Of a stretch of 50,852 nt of DNA, positions 9,590-21,166 are shown in pieces. The DNA comes from Neisseriales bacterium (GTDB lineage Bacteria; Pseudomonadota; Gammaproteobacteria; Burkholderiales; UBA11063): positions 1 through 50,852 of the forward strand of contig SSGX01000046.1 of NCBI GenBank assembly GCA_008017155.1, in the 5' to 3' direction. Within the stretch, counting starts at the first letter, position 1. Each line of letters opens with the position of its first letter. The notes below the pieces were generated by a model. The model had not been told where the DNA came from, ran no database searches, and worked only from the letters and a program-made list of their open reading frames with translations. The translations under genes and the position numbers were made by a program.

Positions 9590-11047
9590 TTATCTGGCTA
9601 TCTGCTTATAAATTTGCAGATATTCAGTAGCTGAATTGTTCCAGCCAAAATTACTTTGCATTGCTCTTTTCTGGGTTTTCTTCCAATCTGCTTTCCGACT
9701 ATATAATGCAAATGCACGTTTTACAGCTGCTTTATAGGCATCAAGCTCAAAATCATTGAAAATAAAGCCTGTAGCCGTATCTTCTGCAAGATTTTCCAAA
9801 GAAGAGTCGGTTACTGTGTCATGAAGTCCACCAACATTATGAACTAATGGCAATGTTCCATAAAGTAATCCGTAAAGTTGAGTCAATCCACATGGCTCAA
9901 AGCGCGAAGGAACAAGAATAATATCCCCACCGGCAATTAGACGATGAGCGTGTTCTTCATCATAACCAATCTGGACTGAAACCTGATCTTTATGTTTTTT
10001 GGCAATTGCCTTGTAGGCTTTCTCCAATTCTTTATCACCAGAACCAAGAATAACTAACTGTCCACCTTTTTCTATAATTTCATCAATTCCAGCAAGAACT
10101 AGATTAAGTCCCTTTTGTTCCGTTAAGCGACTAACAACTACAAAAATTGGTTTGTCATCTTGAACGGAGATTTTTGCATATTCTTGCAATGCAATTCGAC
10201 ATTTTTGTTTGCCCGTTAGAGATTTTACAGTATAATTTGCTGCAATAATAGGATCTTTAGCTGGGTTCCAGACATTTTCATCAACCCCATTTAAGATTCC
10301 GCTAAGATCATTTCTACGAGTATTTAATAAGCCCTGTAAACCACACCCTTGTTCTTCAGTTTGTATTTCTTTTGCATAAGTTGGACTAACCGTGGTGATT
10401 TTATCTGCATAAAAAAGTCCAGCTTTGAGGAATGAAATTTGGCTATAAAATTCTAGACCATTTACATTATAGAAATGATTTGGTAAATTTAATTCTGCGA
10501 AGGTATATGCTGGGAAAACTCCCTGATAAGCAAGATTATGTACCGTAAATACTGAACCAGCGAGTTGAACGCCTTGAGTTAATTCCATAGCTTTGATATA
10601 AGCTGGAGCTAATCCTGCATGCCAGTCATGACCATGTAGGACTTGCGGGCGCCAGTTTGGATCTAGATCATTAGCAATTTTAGCCGCAATCCATCCAAGG
10701 AGGGCAAAACGGCGGTAGTTGTCTGAATATGGTTGATTATTGCTATCTGCATATGGGTTACCTGAGCGATCATATAGATCAGGGGATTCAATTATATATG
10801 CGGTAATATTTGTACCGGGTAGTTTTCCCATAAGAACTTTAACATTAAGTCCACCAAATTCATCTGTTAGATCAGCAATAATTTCTTTTTCATTAATTCC
10901 CTCCATAAATGCGGGAAATCCGGGAACTAAAACTCTATTTTCAGAACCTAAAGATTCAAGTGCTAGTGGTAATGCACCTGCAACATCAGCCAGTCCACCA
11001 GTTTTTAAGATAGGGTATAATTCACTGCAAACATGAAGGATACGCAT
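9590..11047 (-). CDS. glgA: glycogen synthase (ADP-glucose dependent)
   Basis: This GT5 enzyme transfers glucose from ADP-glucose to a growing alpha-1,4-glucan. It is 485 residues (E. coli 477). The ADP-glucose motif KTGGLADV lies at 15-22. The C-terminal Rossmann domain starts near VVSRLTEQKG, and the conserved acid plus glycine region is VPSRFEPCGLTQLYGL. It is the last gene of the pgm-glgC-glgA minus arm. A hairpin with a T tract sits between glgC and glgA, so it may be partly independently transcribed. Confidence 0.98.
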   Translation of the reverse strand: MRILHVCSELYPILKTGGLADVAGALPLALESLGSENRVLVPGFPAFMEGINEKEIIADLTDEFGGLNVKVLMGKLPGTNITAYIIESPDLYDRSGNPYADSNNQPYSDNYRRFALLGWIAAKIANDLDPNWRPQVLHGHDWHAGLAPAYIKAMELTQGVQLAGSVFTVHNLAYQGVFPAYTFAELNLPNHFYNVNGLEFYSQISFLKAGLFYADKITTVSPTYAKEIQTEEQGCGLQGLLNTRRNDLSGILNGVDENVWNPAKDPIIAANYTVKSLTGKQKCRIALQEYAKISVQDDKPIFVVVSRLTEQKGLNLVLAGIDEIIEKGGQLVILGSGDKELEKAYKAIAKKHKDQVSVQIGYDEEHAHRLIAGGDIILVPSRFEPCGLTQLYGLLYGTLPLVHNVGGLHDTVTDSSLENLAEDTATGFIFNDFELDAYKAAVKRAFALYSRKADWKKTQKRAMQSNFGWNNSATEYLQIYKQIAR

Positions 11048-11081
11048 TAGAAGTCCTTAAAAAACGTCTTAAATATAAAAA

Positions 11082-11103
11082 TTCTGGGCTAAAATGCCCA
11101 GAA
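11082..11103 (-). terminator. terminator-like hairpin between glgC and glgA
   Basis: On the minus strand TTCTGGGC and GCCCAGAA form an 8-bp stem around a 6-nt loop, followed by a TTTTT run. It lies in the 125-bp gap downstream of glgC. It may end the pgm-glgC message or act as a partial terminator ahead of glgA. Confidence 0.75.
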
Positions 11104-11172
11104 AATCAAGATAATCAAGAATATACTTTTTACTAGATACTTTAACTATCAGATGTAGTAATTAAGAGTATA

Positions 11173-12444
11173 TTATAAATCAGCTAGCATTTGTTTTGTA
11201 ACCAAAACAATACCATTTTCAGTCCGGTAAAACCTTTTTGCATCTAGTTCAGCATCTTCACCAATTATTGTTCCAGCTGGAATTACACAACCACGGTCAA
11301 TCACTACTTTACTAAGTTTACAATTTTCGCCAATATAAGTATTTGGTAAAATTACTGCTTGTTTTATGGTACAGAAAGATTTTACTCTTACATTTGAAAA
11401 TAAAACTGAGTGAGAAACATTAGACCCAGAAATTATGCATCCTCCAGAAATGATAGTGTTAGATGCAACACCATTGGTTCCTTTATCATCCGGTACAAAT
11501 TTGGCAGGAGGTAACTGTTCTTGATGGGTCCATATTGGCCAATCTTTGTCATATAAATTTAGTTCTGGCCAGTTTGAAGCTAGATCAAGATTAGCAGCCC
11601 AGAAGGCATCTACCGTTCCTACATCGCGCCAGTATGGTTCTATGCCATCGCCACGTGGGACACACGATAAGCCAAATGGATGAGCTAATGCTTTACCCTC
11701 ACTTACCACGTGTGGGATAATATTTTTACCAAAATCGTGTTCTGAATCCGGGTTGGCAAGATCTTCTTCCAACAGTTTATACAAATAGTTAGCATTAAAA
11801 ACATAAATTCCCATACTTGCAAGTGAGACTTCATCATTCCCTGGAATTGTCGGAGGATTGGCTGGTTTTTCAACAAAAGCAGTAATTTTACGAGTATCAT
11901 CAATAGCCATAACACCAAAAGCTGTAGCTTCTTCCTTAGGTACTTCAATACAACCAACTGTACATCCTGCACCACTAGCTACATGATCCTGAATCATAAT
12001 GGAATAATCCATTTTATAAATGTGATCACCTGCCAAAATTACAATATATTCTGGATTGTATGATTTTAATATATCAATATTTTGATAAACAGCATCAGCA
12101 GTACCACGATACCAATGTTCTTCATTTACTCGCTGTTGAGCTGGTAGTAAATCAATAAATTCATTTAATTCACCACGTAAAAAGCCCCAGCCACGTTGTA
12201 AATGGCGAAGCAGCGAATGCGATTTATATTGAGTAACAACACTAATTTTACGGATTCCAGAATTAAGGCAGTTAGAGAGAGCAAAGTCAATAATTCTAAA
12301 TTTGCCGCCAAAATATACAGCAGGTTTTGCCCTGACATCGGTTAACTGTTTAAGGCGTGAACCACGTCCACCTGCTAGAACCAAAGCCATAGTTCTTTTT
12401 GTTAGCTGATGGCTTAAACTTGGATCAAAATTCAGATTACTCAT
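11173..12444 (-). CDS. glgC: glucose-1-phosphate adenylyltransferase (ADP-glucose pyrophosphorylase)
   Basis: This is the committed step of glycogen synthesis: glucose-1-P plus ATP gives ADP-glucose plus PPi. It is 423 residues (E. coli 431). The nucleotide-binding N-terminus has [15 protein letters not shown] (about 21-35) with the conserved [15 protein letters not shown] segment. The sugar-binding FVEKP and the C-terminal left-handed beta-helix repeats are present. Enzymes of this type are usually allosterically controlled by glycolytic intermediates. The PPi released could feed the PPi-type phosphofructokinase encoded at 21167; that link is inference. Confidence 0.98.
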   Translation of the reverse strand: MSNLNFDPSLSHQLTKRTMALVLAGGRGSRLKQLTDVRAKPAVYFGGKFRIIDFALSNCLNSGIRKISVVTQYKSHSLLRHLQRGWGFLRGELNEFIDLLPAQQRVNEEHWYRGTADAVYQNIDILKSYNPEYIVILAGDHIYKMDYSIMIQDHVASGAGCTVGCIEVPKEEATAFGVMAIDDTRKITAFVEKPANPPTIPGNDEVSLASMGIYVFNANYLYKLLEEDLANPDSEHDFGKNIIPHVVSEGKALAHPFGLSCVPRGDGIEPYWRDVGTVDAFWAANLDLASNWPELNLYDKDWPIWTHQEQLPPAKFVPDDKGTNGVASNTIISGGCIISGSNVSHSVLFSNVRVKSFCTIKQAVILPNTYIGENCKLSKVVIDRGCVIPAGTIIGEDAELDAKRFYRTENGIVLVTKQMLADL

Positions 12445-12505
12445 AATGACACTCTTTCAAAAAACATAATTCAAAAATAGGAATGGTTAACTTATTTTAT
12501 TGACT

Positions 12506-14567
<2,062 letters not shown>

Positions 14568-16478
14568 ATGAATTCTTACAGCTGGCAAAATAGTTTTAGT
14601 GATGTTGATTTATATCTTTTTCATGAAGGTAAGCACTTAAATGCATATAAATTCATGGGAGCGCATGTTACGACTGAAGATGGTGTTGAGGGTGTTAGAT
14701 TTACAACTTGGGCACCAAATGCTAGCCGAATAGTTGTAATTGGTGATTTCAGCCATTGGGAATTACGTGACGAAAACTCTATGCAGCGAATCAGCGATTT
14801 TGGAACTTGGTCAGTCTTCATTCCCGGTGCAAGTCACGGAATGAAGTATAAATTTGCTGTAACTAATCAACATAGTAATCATATGGTCTATAAAGCAGAT
14901 CCATATGCTATTTCATCTGAACTAAGACCCAATACAGCTTCAGTAATAAATGCACATGTCGATTATGCTTGGACAGATAGCGAGTGGCTTGAAAAACGCG
15001 CCCAATTTAATCCGTATTCAAGTCCAATCAATATCTATGAATTACATCTTGCTTCTTGGCGTACTAATAATGGCAAATTTCTCAGTTATGCCGAATTAAG
15101 TGAAGTTTTACCTACTTATATTAAAGAAATGGGTTATACCCATGTCGAATTTATGCCACTACACGAGCATCCTTTAGATAAATCATGGGGCTATCAAGCA
15201 ACAGGGTATTATTCTGTAACTTCACGGCATGGCGATTTACGTGGGCTTAAACAGCTAGTTGATAGACTACACAATGAAGGTATTGGTGTAATTTTAGACT
15301 GGGTTGCCGGACATTTTGGTAAAGATGAGCATGGGCTGATAAATTTTGATGGTAGTGCTTGTTACGAATACCAAGATTATCGTAAGGCTAATAATAAAGG
15401 TTGGGGTGCACATAACTTTGACTTAGGACGTAATGAGGTAAAAAGCTTCTTGATTTCAAATGCGATGTACTGGATTAATGAATTTCACATCGATGGGCTA
15501 AGAGTTGATGCAGTATCCAATATTTTATATCTTGATTACGATCGAAGCCATGGTGAATGGGAAGCCAATATTTATGGCAACAACCATAATCTCGAAGCAA
15601 TCAGCTTTTTAAAAGAATTTAATTATCAAGTAAAACATCATACTAGTGGTGTCTTGACGATAGCCGAAGAATCAACCGCTTGGCCAGGGATCACTACTCC
15701 AGTTGAGTATGGTGGAATTGGTTTTGATTTTAAATGGAATATGGGGTGGATGAATGATACTTTGCGCTACGTCAACCTTGATCCTGTTTATCGTAAATAT
15801 CATCACCATCAGATAAATTTCTCAATGCTTTATCATTATTCAGAAAAGTTTGTATTAGCTATTTCGCATGATGAAGTGGTTCATGGTAAAGGTTCTCTGA
15901 TTGATAAAATGTGGGGTGATTTGTGGAATAAATATGCAGGTCTGCGTCTCTATGCTTCGTATATGATAGGGCATCCCGGCAAAAAACTACTATTTATGGG
16001 TAGTGAATTTGGTCAGTTTATTGAGTGGCGTGAAAATGAGTCTCTACAGTGGCATGTTCTTGATGAGTTTCCGGTTCATCGTGAAACCCAGAACTTTTTT
16101 AAAGCCTTAAATAAGTTATATTTAACTCATTCTTCACTATGGGAATGTGATCATGATCACAATGGTTTTCAGTGGATAGATGCTGATAATAATCAGCAAA
16201 GTATTTTATCATTTGTGCGCTACAACCATGATCATTCGGAAACACTAATTTTCGTTGTTAATTTTACACCGATGACCTACTTTGATTTTAGTGTTGGTGT
16301 ACCTAAAGCAGGTAAATATATTGAAATATTTAATTCTGATTCGGTAGAGTTTGGTGGTTCTGGACAGAATGTTACCGGAGAATTATTTACCGTTCCTGAA
16401 TCTAGTCATTCGTTTAATCAGCGCCTGACCGTGAAAATTCCGCCAATGGCAGCATGTGTATTTAAGTTCTTAGATTAA
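14568..16478 (+). CDS. glgB: 1,4-alpha-glucan branching enzyme
   Basis: This enzyme introduces alpha-1,6 branches into glycogen. It is 636 residues, shorter than the 728-residue E. coli enzyme because the extra N-terminal N1 domain is absent, as in Bacillus-type enzymes. A CBM48 domain covers about 25-130 ([19 protein letters not shown]). The GH13 barrel carries the nucleophile D314 (GLRVDAVSN), acid/base E367 (TIAEES) and transition-state D435 (ISHDEVVHG). It starts the plus arm, 27 bases ahead of the pullulanase gene, so the two are probably co-transcribed. Confidence 0.98.
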   Translation: MNSYSWQNSFSDVDLYLFHEGKHLNAYKFMGAHVTTEDGVEGVRFTTWAPNASRIVVIGDFSHWELRDENSMQRISDFGTWSVFIPGASHGMKYKFAVTNQHSNHMVYKADPYAISSELRPNTASVINAHVDYAWTDSEWLEKRAQFNPYSSPINIYELHLASWRTNNGKFLSYAELSEVLPTYIKEMGYTHVEFMPLHEHPLDKSWGYQATGYYSVTSRHGDLRGLKQLVDRLHNEGIGVILDWVAGHFGKDEHGLINFDGSACYEYQDYRKANNKGWGAHNFDLGRNEVKSFLISNAMYWINEFHIDGLRVDAVSNILYLDYDRSHGEWEANIYGNNHNLEAISFLKEFNYQVKHHTSGVLTIAEESTAWPGITTPVEYGGIGFDFKWNMGWMNDTLRYVNLDPVYRKYHHHQINFSMLYHYSEKFVLAISHDEVVHGKGSLIDKMWGDLWNKYAGLRLYASYMIGHPGKKLLFMGSEFGQFIEWRENESLQWHVLDEFPVHRETQNFFKALNKLYLTHSSLWECDHDHNGFQWIDADNNQQSILSFVRYNHDHSETLIFVVNFTPMTYFDFSVGVPKAGKYIEIFNSDSVEFGGSGQNVTGELFTVPESSHSFNQRLTVKIPPMAACVFKFLD

Positions 16479-16505
16479 TTTTTGTTAAGGTAGTAATAAT
16501 AGTTT

Positions 16506-19500
16506 ATGTGGGGTCAAGATAAGTTTGGAAATTTTAGGCAGATAAACGGATTACAGTCAATAAAACCAAGTCCAGAATCGAATAGTATAAGATTTAAGTT
16601 GCGTTTCAAAGGATTCTTGTATGGCTATGTGGTTGGAGAATTTAATAATTGGGAAAAACGTGAGGAATATCGTCTAAATTGGAAACCTGATTATAATGAT
16701 GGTGTTCTTAGGATGATAAAAGATATAGCTTTTAAAGATAAATTACCTCCTGGGCGCCATGAGTATAGCTATATTTTAATTGATAGTGAGGGCAATGAGT
16801 TTAAGCTATCCTTGTCTGATCAAGCCTTTGAACCCTTCTATTTTACATGGTTTGCAGTAAAGTCTGGAATTGAAATCAAATCATCTGAAGATGTAATAAC
16901 TGTAGGCTTTCCTCTTGACTTAGTTGCAGTAAAAAACTCTTTACATAACCGTAAAGAGGTTGTTGATGTGAAATGGGTTGTATTTCCAAAAACTAATACC
17001 ATAAACGTTAGTGAAGAAGGAAAACTCTTAATTGAGGATAACTCCGACCAGCTTGAAGAAATAAAGGTAAAGTGTTATGATCAACACGATAATGCCGTTG
17101 CTGAAAGAGTCTATAAGATTGTCAATGAGCTTAGAGAAGAAGATAACCTAGTTCATTTCATTAAAATGGACAATATCTATAGTGGTGATAATTTTTGCTG
17201 GGATATATGGGCTTTTGAAGATAATAAGCCTTCACAAGTTATAAATTTTGCTGGACATAGTGATTTTGGTGTATTGGCTTCTTGTAATCTAGCCAATATT
17301 ATTGTTAGAAAGAAAGTTTGGGGGAATGGCTGGTGCAATGATTGGTCAGAACAAACTCCTTCTTTTAAGCTAAAAAAAACTGCTAGAAATTTTTATGTCG
17401 TTTATGGTGATGATAAAGTTTATACTTCCCTTCGGGATGTAGTTGTTTATACAAATCCTAAAATTGAATATGCAGTAATGGATGATAGCGATAAAATCAT
17501 TGCTTATCTTTCTCATGAACCGCTTATTGGGACACAGTTTGAGCTTTTTATTGATGATGTTAAGCAAGATAATGTGATTGCAATCATAAAGTCTGAGCGT
17601 AAACAAGTTATTCTTACTAATCTTCCATCAGCAATTAATTCACAGCAGCTTATTGAAATTAGAGCGAGTAACACATTCTTACCTGCTAAAGTGATTTTGC
17701 GCGATTATTTGAATCGGTATAATTACTCTGGTAATGATATGGGGGTAAAGTTCTTCTCGCACAATATTTCATTTAAATTATGGGCGCCAACAGCAGTAAA
17801 GGTAGAACTATTACTCTATAAAAGTTGGGATAATCCGCATGAGGAATTTAGTCTTAAATATAACCTTGAATATGATGTAAAAACCGGGGTTCATTCTACT
17901 ATAATTGAAAGAAAAGTTGAGCATACATATTATCTTTATCGGCTTCATTTTCATGAAATTGATAAAAATGGTAAGCACTTCACTAGGATTACTCATGCAG
18001 TAGATCCTTACGCTACAGCAATTGGATTAAATGGAAATATTGGTTATTTGATAGATATTAATGCAAGGGCAACCATGAGTGATGGCTGGCTTAGTGATTG
18101 TCGTCCATACCTTGCGCAAAAAGAAGATAGTATTATTTATGAACTTCATTTACGAGATTTTACAATCTTGCCTGAAAGTGGAGTAAAAGAAGAATACCGT
18201 GGCAAATTTATGGGAATGTCTCAGTCAGATACTTCGGTTTCATCAAATAATATGAGAGTTACGACTTGTGTTGATAGCTTGGTCGAGCTAGGAATAACCC
18301 ATGCACATATCCTACCGTTTTTTGATTTTGCAACAGTTGATGAAAGCAGATTAACTGATCCAGATAATCGGAATTGGGGATATGACCCCAAAAATTTTAA
18401 TGCACCAGATGGGAGCTATTCAACCAATCCATATGATCCAAGTTTGAGAATTAAAGAGGTTAGGAGCATGATTCATAACTTACATCAGAAGGGTATTCGG
18501 GTTGTTATGGACATGGTTTATAACCACATGTATGATACCAGAAATATGGATAATATTGTACCTGGCTATTATTTTAGAACCGATTCTTTGGGTAAATATA
18601 CCAATGGTTCTGGATGTGGCAATGAGCTAGCAACAGAACGACCGATGGTAAGTAAGTTTGTTGTAGATTCGGTATTACATTGGGTAAAGAGTTATAATAT
18701 TGACGGTGTTCGCTTTGATCTAATGGAGTTGATAGATTTTGATACCATCCAGAAGGTTGTTAAAGCATTACATGATATTGATCCTACGATTCTTGTTTAT
18801 GGTGAGCCTTGGAAAGGTGGCGATTCTCCTTTATCTAATGGTACATACCGGGGGCGACAACGTAATCGTGATTTTTCGATTTTTAACGATATCTTTAGAA
18901 ACGCAATTCGCGGTAATAATGATCCTGGGAATGGCTACGTAAATGGAGATCCTCACAGTGCAGATAAGACTTGGGCCGTTGTTGAAGGGCTAAAAGGCTC
19001 AATTTTTAGTTTAACATTCAAGCCTTCTGAAAGTATAAACTATGTTGATGCTCATGATAATTATACCTTATGGGATCATATTGAGAAAAGCCAAAATCAT
19101 AATCTTATAGATGGAAAATATCGATTAGGCTTACCCCAGCAAATTTTTGAGAGTAGCTTAGTTCGACAAAATACCCTTGCAATGGCAATTATTTTGACCG
19201 CTCAGGGAATTCCATTTATTCATGGCGGAGCTGAATTCTTACGTACCAAAAACGGTGATCATAATAGCTATCGTAGCAATGATAAGATAAACGCATTTTA
19301 TTGGCATGATAAAGTCAAATTTAAGCCTGTTTTTGACTATATAAAAGGGTTAATTCAATTACGTCGAGAGCATCCAGCATTCAGGATTGCTAATCGTCGT
19401 TCGATTGAAGATCACCAGCATGTCTTTATTGCTAAAAATGATCGTTCTGGGGTTATTGTTAGCCATTTTAAAGATCATGTTAATAATGATCCATGGAAAG

Positions 19501-19706
19501 ATATTGTTGTAATTTATAATGCTACGGCGATAGATAATTACCCGGTTAATGATTTATTGCCACCGATTGGTAGTCATCAATTATGGCATTTGGTAGTAAA
19601 TCATGAAATAGCTGGTACAAAAATAATTGATAGTTTTTTACCTGCTGAAGTTCCATTAATGAAATCATATTCAATAATGGTTTTATATAGTTACAGTCGC
19701 GAATAG
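16506..19706 (+). CDS. type I pullulanase / glycogen debranching GH13, cytoplasmic
   Basis: This is a predicted alpha-1,6 debranching enzyme of 1066 residues. Parts in order: a glycogen-binding early-set domain at about 30-115 (GYVVGEFNNWE), a possible Ig-like domain at about 130-205, a CBM41/PUD-like domain at about 215-310, a CBM48 domain at about 418-520, then the GH13_14 barrel. The pullulanase signature YELHLRDFT lies near 545, WGYDPKNFNAP at 624-634, nucleophile D738 (GVRFDLM), acid/base E767 (YGEPW) and D851 (DAHDN). There is no signal peptide, so it should act on intracellular glycogen rather than on external pullulan. Many secreted relatives have similar domains but carry a signal. 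It lies directly behind glgB. A glgX or glgP gene is not in the window. Confidence 0.9.
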   Translation: MWGQDKFGNFRQINGLQSIKPSPESNSIRFKLRFKGFLYGYVVGEFNNWEKREEYRLNWKPDYNDGVLRMIKDIAFKDKLPPGRHEYSYILIDSEGNEFKLSLSDQAFEPFYFTWFAVKSGIEIKSSEDVITVGFPLDLVAVKNSLHNRKEVVDVKWVVFPKTNTINVSEEGKLLIEDNSDQLEEIKVKCYDQHDNAVAERVYKIVNELREEDNLVHFIKMDNIYSGDNFCWDIWAFEDNKPSQVINFAGHSDFGVLASCNLANIIVRKKVWGNGWCNDWSEQTPSFKLKKTARNFYVVYGDDKVYTSLRDVVVYTNPKIEYAVMDDSDKIIAYLSHEPLIGTQFELFIDDVKQDNVIAIIKSERKQVILTNLPSAINSQQLIEIRASNTFLPAKVILRDYLNRYNYSGNDMGVKFFSHNISFKLWAPTAVKVELLLYKSWDNPHEEFSLKYNLEYDVKTGVHSTIIERKVEHTYYLYRLHFHEIDKNGKHFTRITHAVDPYATAIGLNGNIGYLIDINARATMSDGWLSDCRPYLAQKEDSIIYELHLRDFTILPESGVKEEYRGKFMGMSQSDTSVSSNNMRVTTCVDSLVELGITHAHILPFFDFATVDESRLTDPDNRNWGYDPKNFNAPDGSYSTNPYDPSLRIKEVRSMIHNLHQKGIRVVMDMVYNHMYDTRNMDNIVPGYYFRTDSLGKYTNGSGCGNELATERPMVSKFVVDSVLHWVKSYNIDGVRFDLMELIDFDTIQKVVKALHDIDPTILVYGEPWKGGDSPLSNGTYRGRQRNRDFSIFNDIFRNAIRGNNDPGNGYVNGDPHSADKTWAVVEGLKGSIFSLTFKPSESINYVDAHDNYTLWDHIEKSQNHNLIDGKYRLGLPQQIFESSLVRQNTLAMAIILTAQGIPFIHGGAEFLRTKNGDHNSYRSNDKINAFYWHDKVKFKPVFDYIKGLIQLRREHPAFRIANRRSIEDHQHVFIAKNDRSGVIVSHFKDHVNNDPWKDIVVIYNATAIDNYPVNDLLPPIGSHQLWHLVVNHEIAGTKIIDSFLPAEVPLMKSYSIMVLYSYSRE

Positions 19707-19745
19707 GTTTTTGAAAATAAGAGCAACATTATTTGGAGGAATGAA

Positions 19746-20741
19746 GTGTCCAGTTTAAAACATCTAACCTTTCTACTTGTGAGTACGGGTATTGTAGCTT
19801 GTTCATCCGGGAGTAGCTCGGGAAACGCAACAACTCCTACAAATATAGCCTATGTGCCAACGTTTAACTACCAACCGGGAAATAAAACTGCCGTAATGGC
19901 TAGTATAGGTGGCGGAACACAGATTGTTGCTGAAATAGATACTGGCTCTGAGTTGACGGTTGTAAATGAAAGTTATGTTGGTACTAATATCCGTAAAACT
20001 TCACAAATTATTCCTATAACCTATGGTGCTGGAACAAATCAAGTCTCTGGTTATCTTGCTTATGGTTCGGTAAGTTTTGTTACCAGTTCGGGGATGGTTC
20101 TTTCTACATCAGCAGATGCACCAATTGTTGTAGTGACAGAGGGTAGCGTTAATCAAGGTGGGGGAAATAATGCGATACTAGGCATGCGAATGGATAACCA
20201 AGTTAGTTCAAGATTATTTCTACCTTACCCATATAATCAGATGATGGTACTTAATCGACCCGAGAGCTATATTGCATTTGGATCTCTAACTAGTGCTCAA
20301 CTTTCAGCATTTGCTACAATAGCACAGAATCAGATACCATGTTATAACTACGATGTTCCTAATACTGAATCAAATATCTGCTGGGGAACTATGGAAAGCT
20401 CAGTGACCTATACTTATTCAGATGGGAATACGTTTGGAAACGTAAATTATTCAACTGTTTTTGATAGTGGTGAAGCAATCGGCAATTTTTATCTTCAGTC
20501 CATCCCAAGCTGGATGAATCTTACTGGAGATAATATTATTACCAATCAATTATCTGCCACAGTGAATACCTCTGCTGGAGCGCTTTCTTTACCCCTAACT
20601 GAGCCAATGAAATATACTCAACCCGTAAGACCAGGTAATGTTGTTAATCCAGGAAATCAGCTATTTAACACTTATCAGCTATTATTTAATCAATCTAATG
20701 GTACAATAGGTTTTCTTGGCTATGCTGAAAGTTGGGAATAA
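19746..20741 (+). CDS. lipoprotein with pepsin-like (two-motif) aspartic protease features
   Basis: This 331-residue predicted lipoprotein has lipobox IVAC with Cys19, followed by a Ser/Gly/Thr linker. The mature part has D65-T-G-S (AEIDTGSELTVV), a flap-like ITYGAGTNQVSGYLAYGSV (about 90-108), an NAILGM segment near 143, and a second D240-S-G (STVFDSGEA). This order of motifs is that of two-lobed pepsin-type aspartic proteases. DUF3443-type betaproteobacterial proteins also have paired DTG/DSG motifs and are the main alternative. C199 and C212 could form a disulfide. The start is GTG at 19746, 5 bases after GGAGGA; the ATG at 19741 is out of frame and stops at once. Activity is not demonstrated. 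It is the last gene behind the pullulanase. Confidence 0.6.
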   Translation: MSSLKHLTFLLVSTGIVACSSGSSSGNATTPTNIAYVPTFNYQPGNKTAVMASIGGGTQIVAEIDTGSELTVVNESYVGTNIRKTSQIIPITYGAGTNQVSGYLAYGSVSFVTSSGMVLSTSADAPIVVVTEGSVNQGGGNNAILGMRMDNQVSSRLFLPYPYNQMMVLNRPESYIAFGSLTSAQLSAFATIAQNQIPCYNYDVPNTESNICWGTMESSVTYTYSDGNTFGNVNYSTVFDSGEAIGNFYLQSIPSWMNLTGDNIITNQLSATVNTSAGALSLPLTEPMKYTQPVRPGNVVNPGNQLFNTYQLLFNQSNGTIGFLGYAESWE

Positions 20742-20765
20742 AGTATGTCTGATTTTAATGGTAAA

Positions 20766-21038
20766 TTAGGATAAATCTTCCATAGTTTGTGGGGTAAGGT
20801 TAAAATAATCTGCATCTTCTATATCGGCATAAGTATAACCATGTTGTCTATGCTGGTATTCAAGCTCGGTAAGTGCTTTGGCTGCGCTTAGCTTATCCTC
20901 ATAGCTAAACCATTGTTCGCGGCGATGATTATTATGTAGCCCGCCTGATACTTTACGTACACACCATGTACCTAAAAGATCTTGCTGTAAAAATAACCAG
21001 TAGAATCGTTGCTCTTTCTGGTTTATCATGTAAATCAT
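20766..21038 (-). CDS. small WGR-domain-like protein
   Basis: This 90-residue protein has no signal or membrane segment. The core FYWLFLQQDLLGTWCVRKVS (about 12-31), followed by a basic HNNHRREQW, a helix with SAAKALTELEYQHRQHGY and an acidic tail, matches the WGR pattern (Y-x-L-x-L-x-x-D-L-x-G-x-W then a GR turn and K...GY end). Free-standing WGR proteins occur in proteobacteria with unknown function; the domain binds nucleic acid in PARPs and may do so elsewhere. Either ATG 21038 or ATG 21029 could be the start, as neither has a strong ribosome site. It converges on the lipoprotein gene and diverges from the phosphofructokinase gene. Confidence 0.55.
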   Translation of the reverse strand: MIYMINQKEQRFYWLFLQQDLLGTWCVRKVSGGLHNNHRREQWFSYEDKLSAAKALTELEYQHRQHGYTYADIEDADYFNLTPQTMEDLS

Positions 21039-21166
21039 TTTCTGGCTTTGCTCTATCCTTGTTTAAAGTCTTATTGTAACATGTTTTCCTGTCCAAAGTA
21101 CATCGCGAGAATGCCGTTTCTGGTATAATTTGCACAAGTTTCAAACAATAGATGATAGGGTTCGTC

